DNA of 64,000 nt. Source: an uncultured Acinetobacter sp. (GTDB lineage Bacteria; Pseudomonadota; Gammaproteobacteria; Pseudomonadales; Moraxellaceae). Location: positions 232,723 to 296,722 of the forward strand of contig NZ_CANQTS010000001.1 of the NCBI RefSeq assembly GCF_947626835.1, read 5' to 3'. Shown here one piece after another: positions 57,270 to 64,000 of the stretch (positions within the stretch are counted from its first letter, which is position 1; the number at the start of each line of letters is the position of its first letter). Made by a program: the position numbers and the translations under genes. The notes beneath the pieces are model-generated. The model was not told where the DNA came from. It saw only the letters and a program-made list of their open reading frames with translations, and searched no databases.

Positions 57270-57629
57270 ATGAATAAATTAATTTTAAGCTTTATGCTTG
57301 GTTTGGGGATCAGCACAGCAGGCTTTGCAGGCAGTGTTGAACAATATGTGAACATGGTGGATGCAGCCAATCGTCAATTTCAACAGCATAATCGCCAATT
57401 TTTAAGGGCTTTAGATCCGCAGCAAACCGCATTTACTGGGGCACAGCAGCAGCAATATTGCACTATAGTGCAAGCATATGTTGATGGTTTATATGTTGCA
57501 GTTGAGCGTAATGCTGATATTTTTAAAAGCCAAAAAGCCTATAGTAAGGCAGATGTGATTGATGAGGTGTTGTCAAAACGTGAGATGCAAACTTTACAGC
57601 GTTATGGCGTAAAGTGCCAATTGAGCTAA
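57270..57629 (+). CDS. Small secreted protein of unknown function
   Basis: The 119-residue product has a signal peptide (cleavage near GFAGS). The mature part is a mostly helical segment with two cysteines (QQYCTIV and GVKCQLS). No known family recognised. It stands between bepA and the convergent yqeY-like gene. Confidence 0.72.
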   Translation: MNKLILSFMLGLGISTAGFAGSVEQYVNMVDAANRQFQQHNRQFLRALDPQQTAFTGAQQQQYCTIVQAYVDGLYVAVERNADIFKSQKAYSKADVIDEVLSKREMQTLQRYGVKCQLS

Positions 57630-57640
57630 TTTAAATCGCT

Positions 57641-57664
57641 GAACTGTCTGTGATCAGGCAGTTC
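57641..57664. terminator. Hairpin between convergent genes
   Basis: GAACTGTCTG-TGAT-CAGGCAGTTC forms a 10-bp stem on the plus strand with one U-G pair. There is no following T run on either side, so terminator function is uncertain. Confidence 0.45.
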
Positions 57665-57678
57665 AAGCAACGTAATAT

Positions 57679-58125
57679 TTAAGCAAGGCTGGCTTTAATT
57701 TTGGCAGATACTTGTGCAGGGTCGGCGCGTCCGGCTATGAGCGGACGCAGAGAATTCATCACCTTACCCATATCTTTCATGCTAGTCGCTTGTTGCGCTG
57801 CAATTGCTTGCGCAATAAGGGAATCAAGCTCATCCTCAGTCATAGCTTCTGGTAGAAATTGCGATAATACTTCAATTTCGGCTTGTTCTTTACTAGCTAA
57901 ATCTTCGCGGTTCGCGCCTAAAAAGGCTTTCACCGACTCTTTACGTTGTTTGATTTGCTTTTCAATGACCGCAAGAACTTGAGCGTCGCCAAGTTCAACG
58001 CGATCATCGACTTCAATTTGCTTAATTGCTGCCTGTAAACCACGAATCACCGTCAGCTTATCCATTTCTTTGGCACGCATTGTTGCTTTTAAAACGTCTA
58101 AGATTTGGTTTTTTAAAGTCGTCAT
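57679..58125 (-). CDS. GatB/YqeY domain protein
   Basis: The 148-residue protein is the stand-alone form of the YqeY domain found at the end of GatB, where it binds tRNA. The start TLKNQILDVLKATMRAKE and GKVMNSLRPLIAGRADPAQVSAKIK are typical. Function as a free protein is unknown. It lies 30 bp after rpsU on the same strand. Confidence 0.9.
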   Translation of the reverse strand: MTTLKNQILDVLKATMRAKEMDKLTVIRGLQAAIKQIEVDDRVELGDAQVLAVIEKQIKQRKESVKAFLGANREDLASKEQAEIEVLSQFLPEAMTEDELDSLIAQAIAAQQATSMKDMGKVMNSLRPLIAGRADPAQVSAKIKASLA

Positions 58126-58155
58126 TATTTTATCCAGGCAGTCATCACAAATTAA

Positions 58156-58371
58156 TTAGTAAAGGCGAGTCGTACGTACTGATTCACGCGCCAATTTCTT
58201 TTGGTAGCGTTTAACAGCAGCAGCTTTTTTGCGCTTACGTTCTTGAGTTGGTTTCTCGTAGAATTCACGTTTACGAACGTCAGCTAAAACACCCGCTTTT
58301 TCGCATGAACGTTTGAAACGACGGATAGCTACGTCTACTGGTTCGCCTTCTTTCAATTTAACTTGTGGCAT
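58156..58371 (-). CDS. rpsU: 30S ribosomal protein S21
   Basis: The 71-residue protein is highly basic, with the S21 start [20 protein letters not shown] and the [18 protein letters not shown] region. Length is that of the family. GAGGA lies 8 nt before the ATG. It is followed by the yqeY-like gene rather than dnaG and rpoD as in E. coli. Confidence 0.97.
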
Positions 58372-58398
58372 GAAGAATCCTCAATGAGTTATGGATAA

Positions 58399-58426
58399 GA
58401 TCACACGCGAAATGCCTGTGATCACA
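58399..58426 (-). promoter_or_regulatory. Candidate regulatory stem-loop in the rpsU leader
   Basis: TGTGATCACA (58417-58426) is a perfect palindrome, and its TGTGATC half can also pair with GATCACA at 58399-58405 across an 11-nt loop. Both lie in the expected rpsU leader, ending about 27 nt before the start codon. The two pairings exclude each other, a layout suited to control, for example autoregulation by S21; this is inference. Confidence 0.4.
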
Positions 58427-58439
58427 AGTGAAGGACAAT

Positions 58440-58468
58440 ATTTTACTCATTTACATCTCATACCACAA
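58440..58468 (-). promoter_or_regulatory. Probable sigma-70 promoter of rpsU
   Basis: On the minus strand TTGTGG (58463-58468) and TAAAAT (58440-58445) are separated by 17 bp. Transcription would start near 58433, giving a leader of about 60 nt. Confidence 0.55.
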
Positions 58469-58477
58469 GTCTATAAT
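58450..58477 (+). promoter_or_regulatory. Probable sigma-70 promoter of tsaD
   Basis: TTTACA (58450-58455) and a consensus TATAAT (58472-58477) are separated by 16 bp, 39 bp before the tsaD ATG. The element overlaps the divergent rpsU promoter. Confidence 0.65.
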
Positions 58478-58516
58478 ACACTTGCATTTGATTTGATATA
58501 GGTTATAGGCAGTTTA

Positions 58517-59533
58517 ATGATCGTTTTAGGCTTAGAAACTTCGTGTGATGAGACTGGACTGGCATTGTATGACAGTGAGCAAGGATTACGCGGTCAGGTG
58601 CTATACAGCCAGATTAAACTGCATGCCGAGTATGGCGGCGTAGTTCCTGAGTTGGCATCGCGTGACCATGTTAGAAAATTAATTCCACTCATGAATCAAT
58701 TGTTACAAGATTCTGGTGTGCAGAAATCTGAAATTGATGCCGTGGCCTATACCCGTGGCCCAGGCTTAATGGGTGCATTGATGACAGGCGCACTGTTTGG
58801 GCGTACTTTGGCATTTGCTTTAAATAAACCAGCCATTGGTGTGCATCATATGGAAGGGCATATGCTGGCGCCATTATTGTCAGAAACACCACCTGAATTT
58901 CCGTTTGTGGCTTTATTGGTCTCAGGTGGACATTCACAACTGATGGCAGCGTATGGCATTGGTGAATACGAGCTTTTAGGTGAGTCAATTGACGATGCCG
59001 CAGGTGAAGCATTTGACAAAGTGGCTAAAATGATGGGTTTGCCGTATCCGGGTGGTCCCAATATTTCTAAATTGGCAGAACAAGGCGACCCGAACGCCTT
59101 TGCTTTTCCGCGTCCAATGTTGCATCAAGGTTTAACTTTTTCGTTTAGTGGTTTAAAAACTGCTGTTTCAGTTCAAATGAAAAAGTTGGGTGATGAAAAC
59201 CGTGACGCTGATATTGCCGCAAGTTTCCAAGAAGCCATTGTAGATACGTTGGTAAAAAAATCGGTCAAAGCTTTAAAGCAAACCGGTTTAAAACGTTTGG
59301 TGATTGCAGGTGGTGTCAGTGCCAATCAACGCTTACGTACGCGTTTAGAAGCCGACTTAGCCAAAATCAAAGCCTCGGTGTATTACGCTGAACCTGCACT
59401 GTGTACCGACAATGGTGCCATGATTGCTTTTGCCGGTTATCAACGTTTAAAGGCAGGACAACGTGATGGTTTGGCCGTCACCACAACGCCACGTTGGCCC
59501 ATGACAGAATTAACTAATCCAAATCAAGCATAA
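58517..59533 (+). CDS. tsaD: tRNA N6-threonylcarbamoyladenosine transferase
   Basis: TsaD transfers the threonylcarbamoyl group to A37 of ANN-decoding tRNAs together with TsaB and TsaE. The metal-binding HHMEGH is at 110-115, with LVSGGHSQL and a second metal-site region [10 protein letters not shown]. Length 338 aa is normal. The divergent arrangement with rpsU is widespread in gamma-proteobacteria. A terminator follows. Confidence 0.97.
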   Translation: MIVLGLETSCDETGLALYDSEQGLRGQVLYSQIKLHAEYGGVVPELASRDHVRKLIPLMNQLLQDSGVQKSEIDAVAYTRGPGLMGALMTGALFGRTLAFALNKPAIGVHHMEGHMLAPLLSETPPEFPFVALLVSGGHSQLMAAYGIGEYELLGESIDDAAGEAFDKVAKMMGLPYPGGPNISKLAEQGDPNAFAFPRPMLHQGLTFSFSGLKTAVSVQMKKLGDENRDADIAASFQEAIVDTLVKKSVKALKQTGLKRLVIAGGVSANQRLRTRLEADLAKIKASVYYAEPALCTDNGAMIAFAGYQRLKAGQRDGLAVTTTPRWPMTELTNPNQA

Positions 59534-59546
59534 GCTTTTAAGGATT

Positions 59547-59576
59547 AAAAAAAGAGGCTTACAGCCTCTTTTTTAT
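59547..59576. terminator. Bidirectional terminator
   Basis: The stem aagaggct/agcctctt with A and T runs separates convergent tsaD and the aldo/keto reductase gene, whose stop lies in the T tract. Confidence 0.9.
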
Positions 59577-60517
59577 ATATTGAGTAAAGCCAAATCTTCA
59601 GCACTGAGTTTTAGTTGTACTGCTTGAGCAAAGCGTTCAATTTGTGCCACGCTTGTTGCACTGGCAATCGGCGCTGAAATGGCAGGTTGAGCCAAAACCC
59701 ATGCCAAAGCCACATCAGCCATTTGAGCATGGTGCCGATCAGCAACTTCACTTAACGCCGCTAATATGTTCAAACCACGCGCATCAAAATATTTGGCCAA
59801 ACTATCGGCACGCGCAGAACCTTCAATATCGGCTAAGGTTTTATATTTTCCGGTTAAAAAGCCACTGGCAAGACTATAGTAGCTCACTACACCAATGTCG
59901 TGTTGAGTGCACAGATCACGTAATTCATCTTCAAAAACAGCACGATCATAAAGATTATATTCAGGTTGTAACACCTGATAATGAGGGACATTCATGGCTT
60001 GAGCGGCTTGAATAGAATCTTTTAACTGCGCAGCATTTAAATTGGATGTACCAACAGCTCGAATTTTACCTTGTTGTTTGAGTAACTCAAATGCTGACAA
60101 CGTTTCTTCATAAGGCGTGTTTTCATCAGGCCAATGGGCAAAATAAACATCAATATAGTCGGTGTTTAAACGACGCAAAGAATCTTCAACCCCTTGCATA
60201 ACCCAACGTTTAGACAGTCCTGAATGTCCCTCAATTCCCATGTCTAAACCAACTTTGGTAAATAAGACCACTTTTTCACGTTGATGTGGATGTAGTTTTA
60301 GCCAGTTGCCAATAATGGTTTCTGATTCGCCACCTTGATGATTGGGTGCCCAAATGGAATAAAAATCTGCGGTATCAATGGCATTAAAACCATGATCAAC
60401 AAAAGCATCTAAGACTTTAAAGCTTTGTGCTTGATCAATGGTCCAACCAAAAACATTGCCCCCAAAAACGACAGGAGAAATGTCTAAACCTGTAGCACCT
60501 AAACGACGTTTATCCAT
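59573..60517 (-). CDS. Aldo/keto reductase
   Basis: The 314-residue protein is an NADPH-dependent aldo/keto reductase of the YajO/Tas-like group. It has RRLGATGLDISPVVFGG, the catalytic Asp/Tyr region AIDTADFYS, the Lys of LFTKVGLD and the His of YFAHWPD. ATG at 60517 was chosen; the open frame to 60634 overlaps the next gene and looks non-coding. Substrate unknown. It follows the DUF815 gene by 40 bp. Confidence 0.87.
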   Translation of the reverse strand: MDKRRLGATGLDISPVVFGGNVFGWTIDQAQSFKVLDAFVDHGFNAIDTADFYSIWAPNHQGGESETIIGNWLKLHPHQREKVVLFTKVGLDMGIEGHSGLSKRWVMQGVEDSLRRLNTDYIDVYFAHWPDENTPYEETLSAFELLKQQGKIRAVGTSNLNAAQLKDSIQAAQAMNVPHYQVLQPEYNLYDRAVFEDELRDLCTQHDIGVVSYYSLASGFLTGKYKTLADIEGSARADSLAKYFDARGLNILAALSEVADRHHAQMADVALAWVLAQPAISAPIASATSVAQIERFAQAVQLKLSAEDLALLNI

Positions 60518-60557
60518 AATCTTGATTCCAAAGAGTGAAATAATTTTAAAGCAGGGT

Positions 60558-61430
60558 TTAAAGTGCTTGTAATTGCTGCGAACCAATCCAATGTTTAGAA
60601 AATTGATACGCCGAACGCCCTGAACGCTGCCCACGACTTTGACACCAACGTAAGGCCTCAGCGCGTGCTTCAGCTGTTAATTGCATCTTGGCTTGCACTA
60701 AATAGTGCTCCACAATTTCTAAATATAAGTTTTGATCCATTGGATAAAATGACAACCACAAACCAAAGCGGTCAGAAAGAGAAATTTTCTCTTCAATGGC
60801 TTCTTGTGGATGTAATTCGGTATGTTGTGGTACATCCGCTTTAAGCACTGGCGTATTTTCATGCATAAATTCAGGCAATAAATGACGACGGTTACTGGTG
60901 GCATAGATTAAAAAATTACTTGAACCTGACTGTAAAGAACCATCTAAGACACTTTTTAAACTACGATAATTTTCATCTTCTGCGTTAAAGGCTAAATCAT
61001 CACAATAGACAATAAATTTTTCAGGACGGTTTTGAATCAGTTGCTGAATTTTAGGTAAATCACGTAAATCATCACGTTCAATTTCAATTAAGCGTAAGCC
61101 TTGTGCGCTATATTCATTGAGTAAGGCGCGTACAATTGAAGATTTTCCTGTGCCGCGCGAACCGGTGAGTAACACGTCGTTGGCAGGTAAACCTTGTAAA
61201 AATTGTAAGGTGTTTTGTACAACCTTTTGCTTTTGGCGTTCAATGCCTTTTAAATCATCAAGTGCCATTTGGCGTGGACTACAAATACCGTGTAACTCGC
61301 CTTGCTGCCATTTAAACGCAATACTTGAAAAATCAGGTGCTTGCTTTAAGGGGGGTAAGCTATGCTGTAACTGTTGTAACACTTGATTTAAACTTTGTAG
61401 GACAGAATCAGAAAGTTGAATGCTTGACAT
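60558..61430 (-). CDS. DUF815 family ATPase
   Basis: The 290-residue protein is an AAA-type P-loop ATPase with Walker A GSRGTGKSS and Walker B YCDDLAF, followed by YATSNRRHLLPEFM. This pattern fits DUF815, whose function is unknown. Relatives are widespread single-domain ATPases. It is divergent from the patatin gene. Confidence 0.87.
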   Translation of the reverse strand: MSSIQLSDSVLQSLNQVLQQLQHSLPPLKQAPDFSSIAFKWQQGELHGICSPRQMALDDLKGIERQKQKVVQNTLQFLQGLPANDVLLTGSRGTGKSSIVRALLNEYSAQGLRLIEIERDDLRDLPKIQQLIQNRPEKFIVYCDDLAFNAEDENYRSLKSVLDGSLQSGSSNFLIYATSNRRHLLPEFMHENTPVLKADVPQHTELHPQEAIEEKISLSDRFGLWLSFYPMDQNLYLEIVEHYLVQAKMQLTAEARAEALRWCQSRGQRSGRSAYQFSKHWIGSQQLQAL

Positions 61431-61560
61431 AATTGTAAAGTAAAGGTGGCTTAAATATAGGAAAAAACTCTATACCAACTTGGCTAAATTTGCTAATACA
61501 ATTCATCAGTCATGATCATGCAGTACACACAGCGCCTAAGGGCGTACTAAAGGAGTGTCT

Positions 61561-63075
61561 ATGTTGTTTCAAGGGGTTATACAACGCGGTCAATCGCATC
61601 AAGTGTATCGGATTAAACAGCTGAAACAGCAACTTGAGCATGCACAAAGTTATGAAGAATGGAAAGCTTTAGCATTACGAATAGATGAAGCCTCTGGCGC
61701 ACAAGAATGGAAGTACGATAACTGTTCGCCGTATTTTGATGCTGAAGTGATTGCTTATCGCTTAACCATGCTTAAACGTTACCGTAATAGTGGGCGTTGT
61801 CGTGACTTAATTTATATTTTAAGAGAAGGTCTGACTTACGATATTGCCAACATCGCGCATCCTTTGTTGTTTAGTGCCACTTATGTGGGAACTAAACGCA
61901 TTATTGAAGATTATATTGAAGAGGTCAGTCAAAGTTTGGCCTTTATTGCGTCTGACGCGTGTACTGAATTACAGCATCAAGAAAAAATAGAATTCTTCCA
62001 ACATGCACAGCAAGCCTATGGTCAGCCTGCCTTAATGTTCTCTGGTGGTTCAACTTTAGGTTTGTTTCATACAGGCGTTTGTAAAGCTTTGCTAGAGCAA
62101 GATTTATTGCCTAAAGTTTTATCGGGTTCTAGTGCTGGGGCGATTGTGACTTCTATGATTGGCTTAACCAAACCCTCAGACATCTTAACTTTACTCAGTG
62201 GGGAAAATCTGATGAGTGAAGCGTTTAAGTTTCGTAAAATAAGTCAGATTTTACGCGGCAGTGGCGGTGTGGCCGATGTAAAACATTTAAAGAAATTCTT
62301 AATTAGTAATATGGGCGATGTCACTTTTGCTGAGGCGCATAAAGCTTCAGGCTTACATATTAACGTGGCAGTGGCGCCCTATGATGCCTCACAAGACGCA
62401 CGGATTATGAATAATCTGACGTCACCTGATTTATTGGTGTGGAGTGCGGTGTTAGCATCTTGCGCGGTACCGATTTTATTTCCGCCAGTTAAACTCACCA
62501 GTAAACGTTATGATGGGCAGCAAACGCCGTATATGGCCACCACGCGTTGGGTTGATGGAAGTGTGCGCAGTGATTTCCCGCAAGAGAAAATGGCACGCCT
62601 ATATAACATCAATTACACCATTGCCAGTCAAACCAATCCGCATGTCGTGCCTTTTATGCAAACTGATGCTGAGCGTTATCGTAAAGATATTATTAGTTGG
62701 CCTGAGCGCATTATTCGTCGCCAAGGCAAAGTCTTTACGCGCGGTGTGCTTGATTTTACCCGTGAACGGGTCGGGAGTGTACCTGCGGTGCGCCGTGTGC
62801 TGGATCATGGTTATGGGGTGTTGGATCAACGTTACTATGGTGATCTGAATATTTTTGGCAATTACAGTTTGCGTCATTATTATTATTTAATGCAAAACCC
62901 ACGTCCGCACTTGTTTAAATTATTGCAACGCGAAGGGGAACGTGCCACTTGGCCTAAAATCTCGGCGATTGAAACTCATGCGCGCGTTGGCAAAACCATT
63001 CAACATTGTTTAGAGCTACTTACTTTTCAGGATAATCCGCAGCAACATGCAGGTCGTGAATATATTGCCGTTTGA
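61561..63075 (+). CDS. Patatin-like phospholipase with N-terminal DUF3336
   Basis: The 504-residue protein joins an N-terminal DUF3336 region (about 1-160) to a patatin lipase domain. The oxyanion loop GGSTLGLFHTG and the serine hydrolase motif GSSAG (nucleophile Ser191) are present; the catalytic Asp is in DGS (Asp332). It would hydrolyse phospholipid or triglyceride acyl esters in the cytoplasm or at the membrane; no signal peptide is seen. ATG at 61561 has AAGGAG 6 nt upstream. Its end overlaps the kinase-like gene. Confidence 0.88.
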   Translation: MLFQGVIQRGQSHQVYRIKQLKQQLEHAQSYEEWKALALRIDEASGAQEWKYDNCSPYFDAEVIAYRLTMLKRYRNSGRCRDLIYILREGLTYDIANIAHPLLFSATYVGTKRIIEDYIEEVSQSLAFIASDACTELQHQEKIEFFQHAQQAYGQPALMFSGGSTLGLFHTGVCKALLEQDLLPKVLSGSSAGAIVTSMIGLTKPSDILTLLSGENLMSEAFKFRKISQILRGSGGVADVKHLKKFLISNMGDVTFAEAHKASGLHINVAVAPYDASQDARIMNNLTSPDLLVWSAVLASCAVPILFPPVKLTSKRYDGQQTPYMATTRWVDGSVRSDFPQEKMARLYNINYTIASQTNPHVVPFMQTDAERYRKDIISWPERIIRRQGKVFTRGVLDFTRERVGSVPAVRRVLDHGYGVLDQRYYGDLNIFGNYSLRHYYYLMQNPRPHLFKLLQREGERATWPKISAIETHARVGKTIQHCLELLTFQDNPQQHAGREYIAV

Positions 63076-63868
63076 AGTTAATCAATTAATAGACATGACC
63101 AAGCCTAAAAGTTATGCCTATGGACGTCGTTTATATCGTTTCAAGCAGCATGAAAAGCATTATTGGCTTAAAATCCAATTGCGTGACACGCATACGCTGT
63201 TTGAACACAGCTATTGCCAAGAATTGATGTTCTATCAAAACATGCAAAATCTCGCATATTTATTGCCTTGTCAGCAGCTAGATGTCTCACATTGTGTTGA
63301 ATTTAAGGCAAGTTATACAGCCTTGATCTTACCGCATGCCACGCCTTGGCTAAGTATTGCAACACAACTGAGCATTAAGCAGATTGCTAAGAAGATCTTA
63401 GCCATGCTGCTGTCAATTGAACACTTTTATCATCTAGGTTATTTACATGCCGATTTAAAACATGAGCATTTTGTGATGTGGCAAGGTCAATTAAAGTTGC
63501 TTGATTTTGAACAGCTACAATCTATTGACAACCCGCCTGCACAACTGACCGCCACACCGCGTTATATGGCACCTGAACTGTTTCATGGGCAACCCAAAAC
63601 CTTATACACTGAATTATATGCTTTAGGCATCATCTTGTACGAATGGTTGGCAGGGCAGCGTCTCACAGCCAAAAGCTATTTAGATTGGGCATATTTACAT
63701 TGCCAGCAATTAGACTTAAAGCTTGACGCGCCTTATGCTGTGTTTTTACCTGTACTTCAAGCTTTAACGCATAAGCAAACAACAGCCCGTGAACAGGATT
63801 ATGGGATGCTTAAACCGTATTTACAGCGCCTGATTGACGAAAATTGCCCTATTTTGTTTTATATTTAA
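63047..63868 (+). CDS. Atypical Ser/Thr protein kinase-like protein
   Basis: The 273-residue protein has a kinase fold: a probable beta-3 Lys (HYWLKIQ), an alpha-C Glu (SYCQELMFY), a catalytic loop HADLKHEH (134-141), DFE (153-155) where kinases have DFG, and TPRYMAPEL, as in Ser/Thr kinases. The Asn that normally ends the catalytic loop is replaced by His141, and the Gly of DFG by Glu. The first ATG overlaps the patatin gene by 29 bp, implying coupled translation; ATG at 63095 is a shorter alternative. Target unknown. Confidence 0.78.
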   Translation: MQVVNILPFEVNQLIDMTKPKSYAYGRRLYRFKQHEKHYWLKIQLRDTHTLFEHSYCQELMFYQNMQNLAYLLPCQQLDVSHCVEFKASYTALILPHATPWLSIATQLSIKQIAKKILAMLLSIEHFYHLGYLHADLKHEHFVMWQGQLKLLDFEQLQSIDNPPAQLTATPRYMAPELFHGQPKTLYTELYALGIILYEWLAGQRLTAKSYLDWAYLHCQQLDLKLDAPYAVFLPVLQALTHKQTTAREQDYGMLKPYLQRLIDENCPILFYI

Positions 63869-63897
63869 GCAATCAAACAATTTTTTTAAAAAAATAC

Positions 63898-63926
63898 TTG
63901 TCAGTCAAAACTGATCTGTATAGTAT
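63898..63926 (+). promoter_or_regulatory. Promoter of the tRNA-Leu gene
   Basis: TTGTCA (63898-63903) and TAGTAT (63921-63926) are separated by exactly 17 bp, 11 bp before the tRNA. Confidence 0.7.
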
Positions 63927-63937
63927 ACACAGCCATT

Positions 63938-64000
63938 GGGGACGTGGCGAAATTGGTAGACGCACTGGATTTAGGTTCCAGCGCCGCGAGGTGTGAGAGT
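63938..64000 (+). tRNA. tRNA-Leu (anticodon TAG), 3' end beyond the window
   Basis: The acceptor strand GGGGACG is followed by TGGCG, the long D-arm typical of tRNA-Leu (AAATTGGTAGACGC) and a perfect anticodon stem CTGGA/TCCAG with loop TTTAGGT. The anticodon is TAG at 63972-63974. The class II variable arm has begun (GCGCCGCGAGGTGTG) when the window ends. Confidence 0.95.

Noticed and set aside
1..64000. Mobile elements, CRISPR arrays, rRNA and prophage genes
   Set aside because: No transposase, integrase, phage structural gene, spaced direct-repeat array or rRNA-like stretch was seen; composition is uniform.

Overview
The window is ordinary core chromosome of a gamma-proteobacterium and fits Acinetobacter best. 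The DNA is AT-rich, coding density is high, and most intergenic gaps carry short A/T-flanked terminator hairpins. Protein sequences and neighbourhoods (RpoH with its RpoH box, cvpA-purF after pyrD, an isolated gspL-gspM pair, AhpC and AhpF encoded apart, several acyl-CoA catabolic operons) match that genus. Species is not called. There is no rRNA, insertion sequence, prophage, CRISPR array or other obvious island.

Layout. 1-9.5 kb: a reductase/fatty acid desaturase pair (the reductase runs off the left edge), a HAD phosphatase overlapping a DUF1615 lipoprotein, dusB, a nitronate monooxygenase-like enzyme, an Ala-rich lipoprotein, ahpF, and small DUF1653 and KTSC proteins. 9.7-17.3 kb: a zinc metallopeptidase, a small repeat-built secreted protein, ahpC, the large RNA helicase hrpA, and a long FabH-like synthase. 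17.3-29.4 kb: a minus-strand leucine/isovalerate operon (liuA-B-C-D-E, then atoD-atoA, then the transporter atoE after a terminator), with a divergent TetR regulator and an acyl-CoA ligase. 29.4-36.8 kb: a methyltransferase, a thioesterase-like protein, a second TetR gene divergent from an acyl-CoA dehydrogenase, a thiolase and a class I CoA-transferase. Together these genes can take leucine to acetoacetate and acetyl-CoA and feed other acyl-CoAs into thiolysis.

36.8-50 kb: two adhesin-E-like secreted proteins, trmB, a SulP transporter, a glutathione S-transferase, DUF423, rpoH, a TusA-like protein, a cold-shock protein, an RhlB-like helicase, a lipoprotein, a nitroreductase, gpsA, sixA, gspL-gspM, pyrD, cvpA and purF. 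50-64 kb: a membrane M48-family protein that has lost its zinc ligands, a protein with the terminal signatures of the DNA polymerase III psi subunit (HolD), a GhrB-like dehydrogenase, the M48 protease BepA, yqeY and rpsU divergent from tsaD, an aldo/keto reductase, a DUF815 ATPase, a patatin-like phospholipase overlapping an atypical kinase, and the start of a tRNA-Leu(TAG) gene cut by the right edge.

The observations most worth a second look are the HolD-like protein, the catalytically dead M48 homologue, the patatin-kinase pair, a CRP/FNR-type palindrome between the two adhesin-E-like genes, inverted repeats upstream of rpoH and rpsU, the terminator placed just before atoE, and two decayed coding remnants. 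Comparisons with E. coli or Pseudomonas proteins are from memory; no database search was run.
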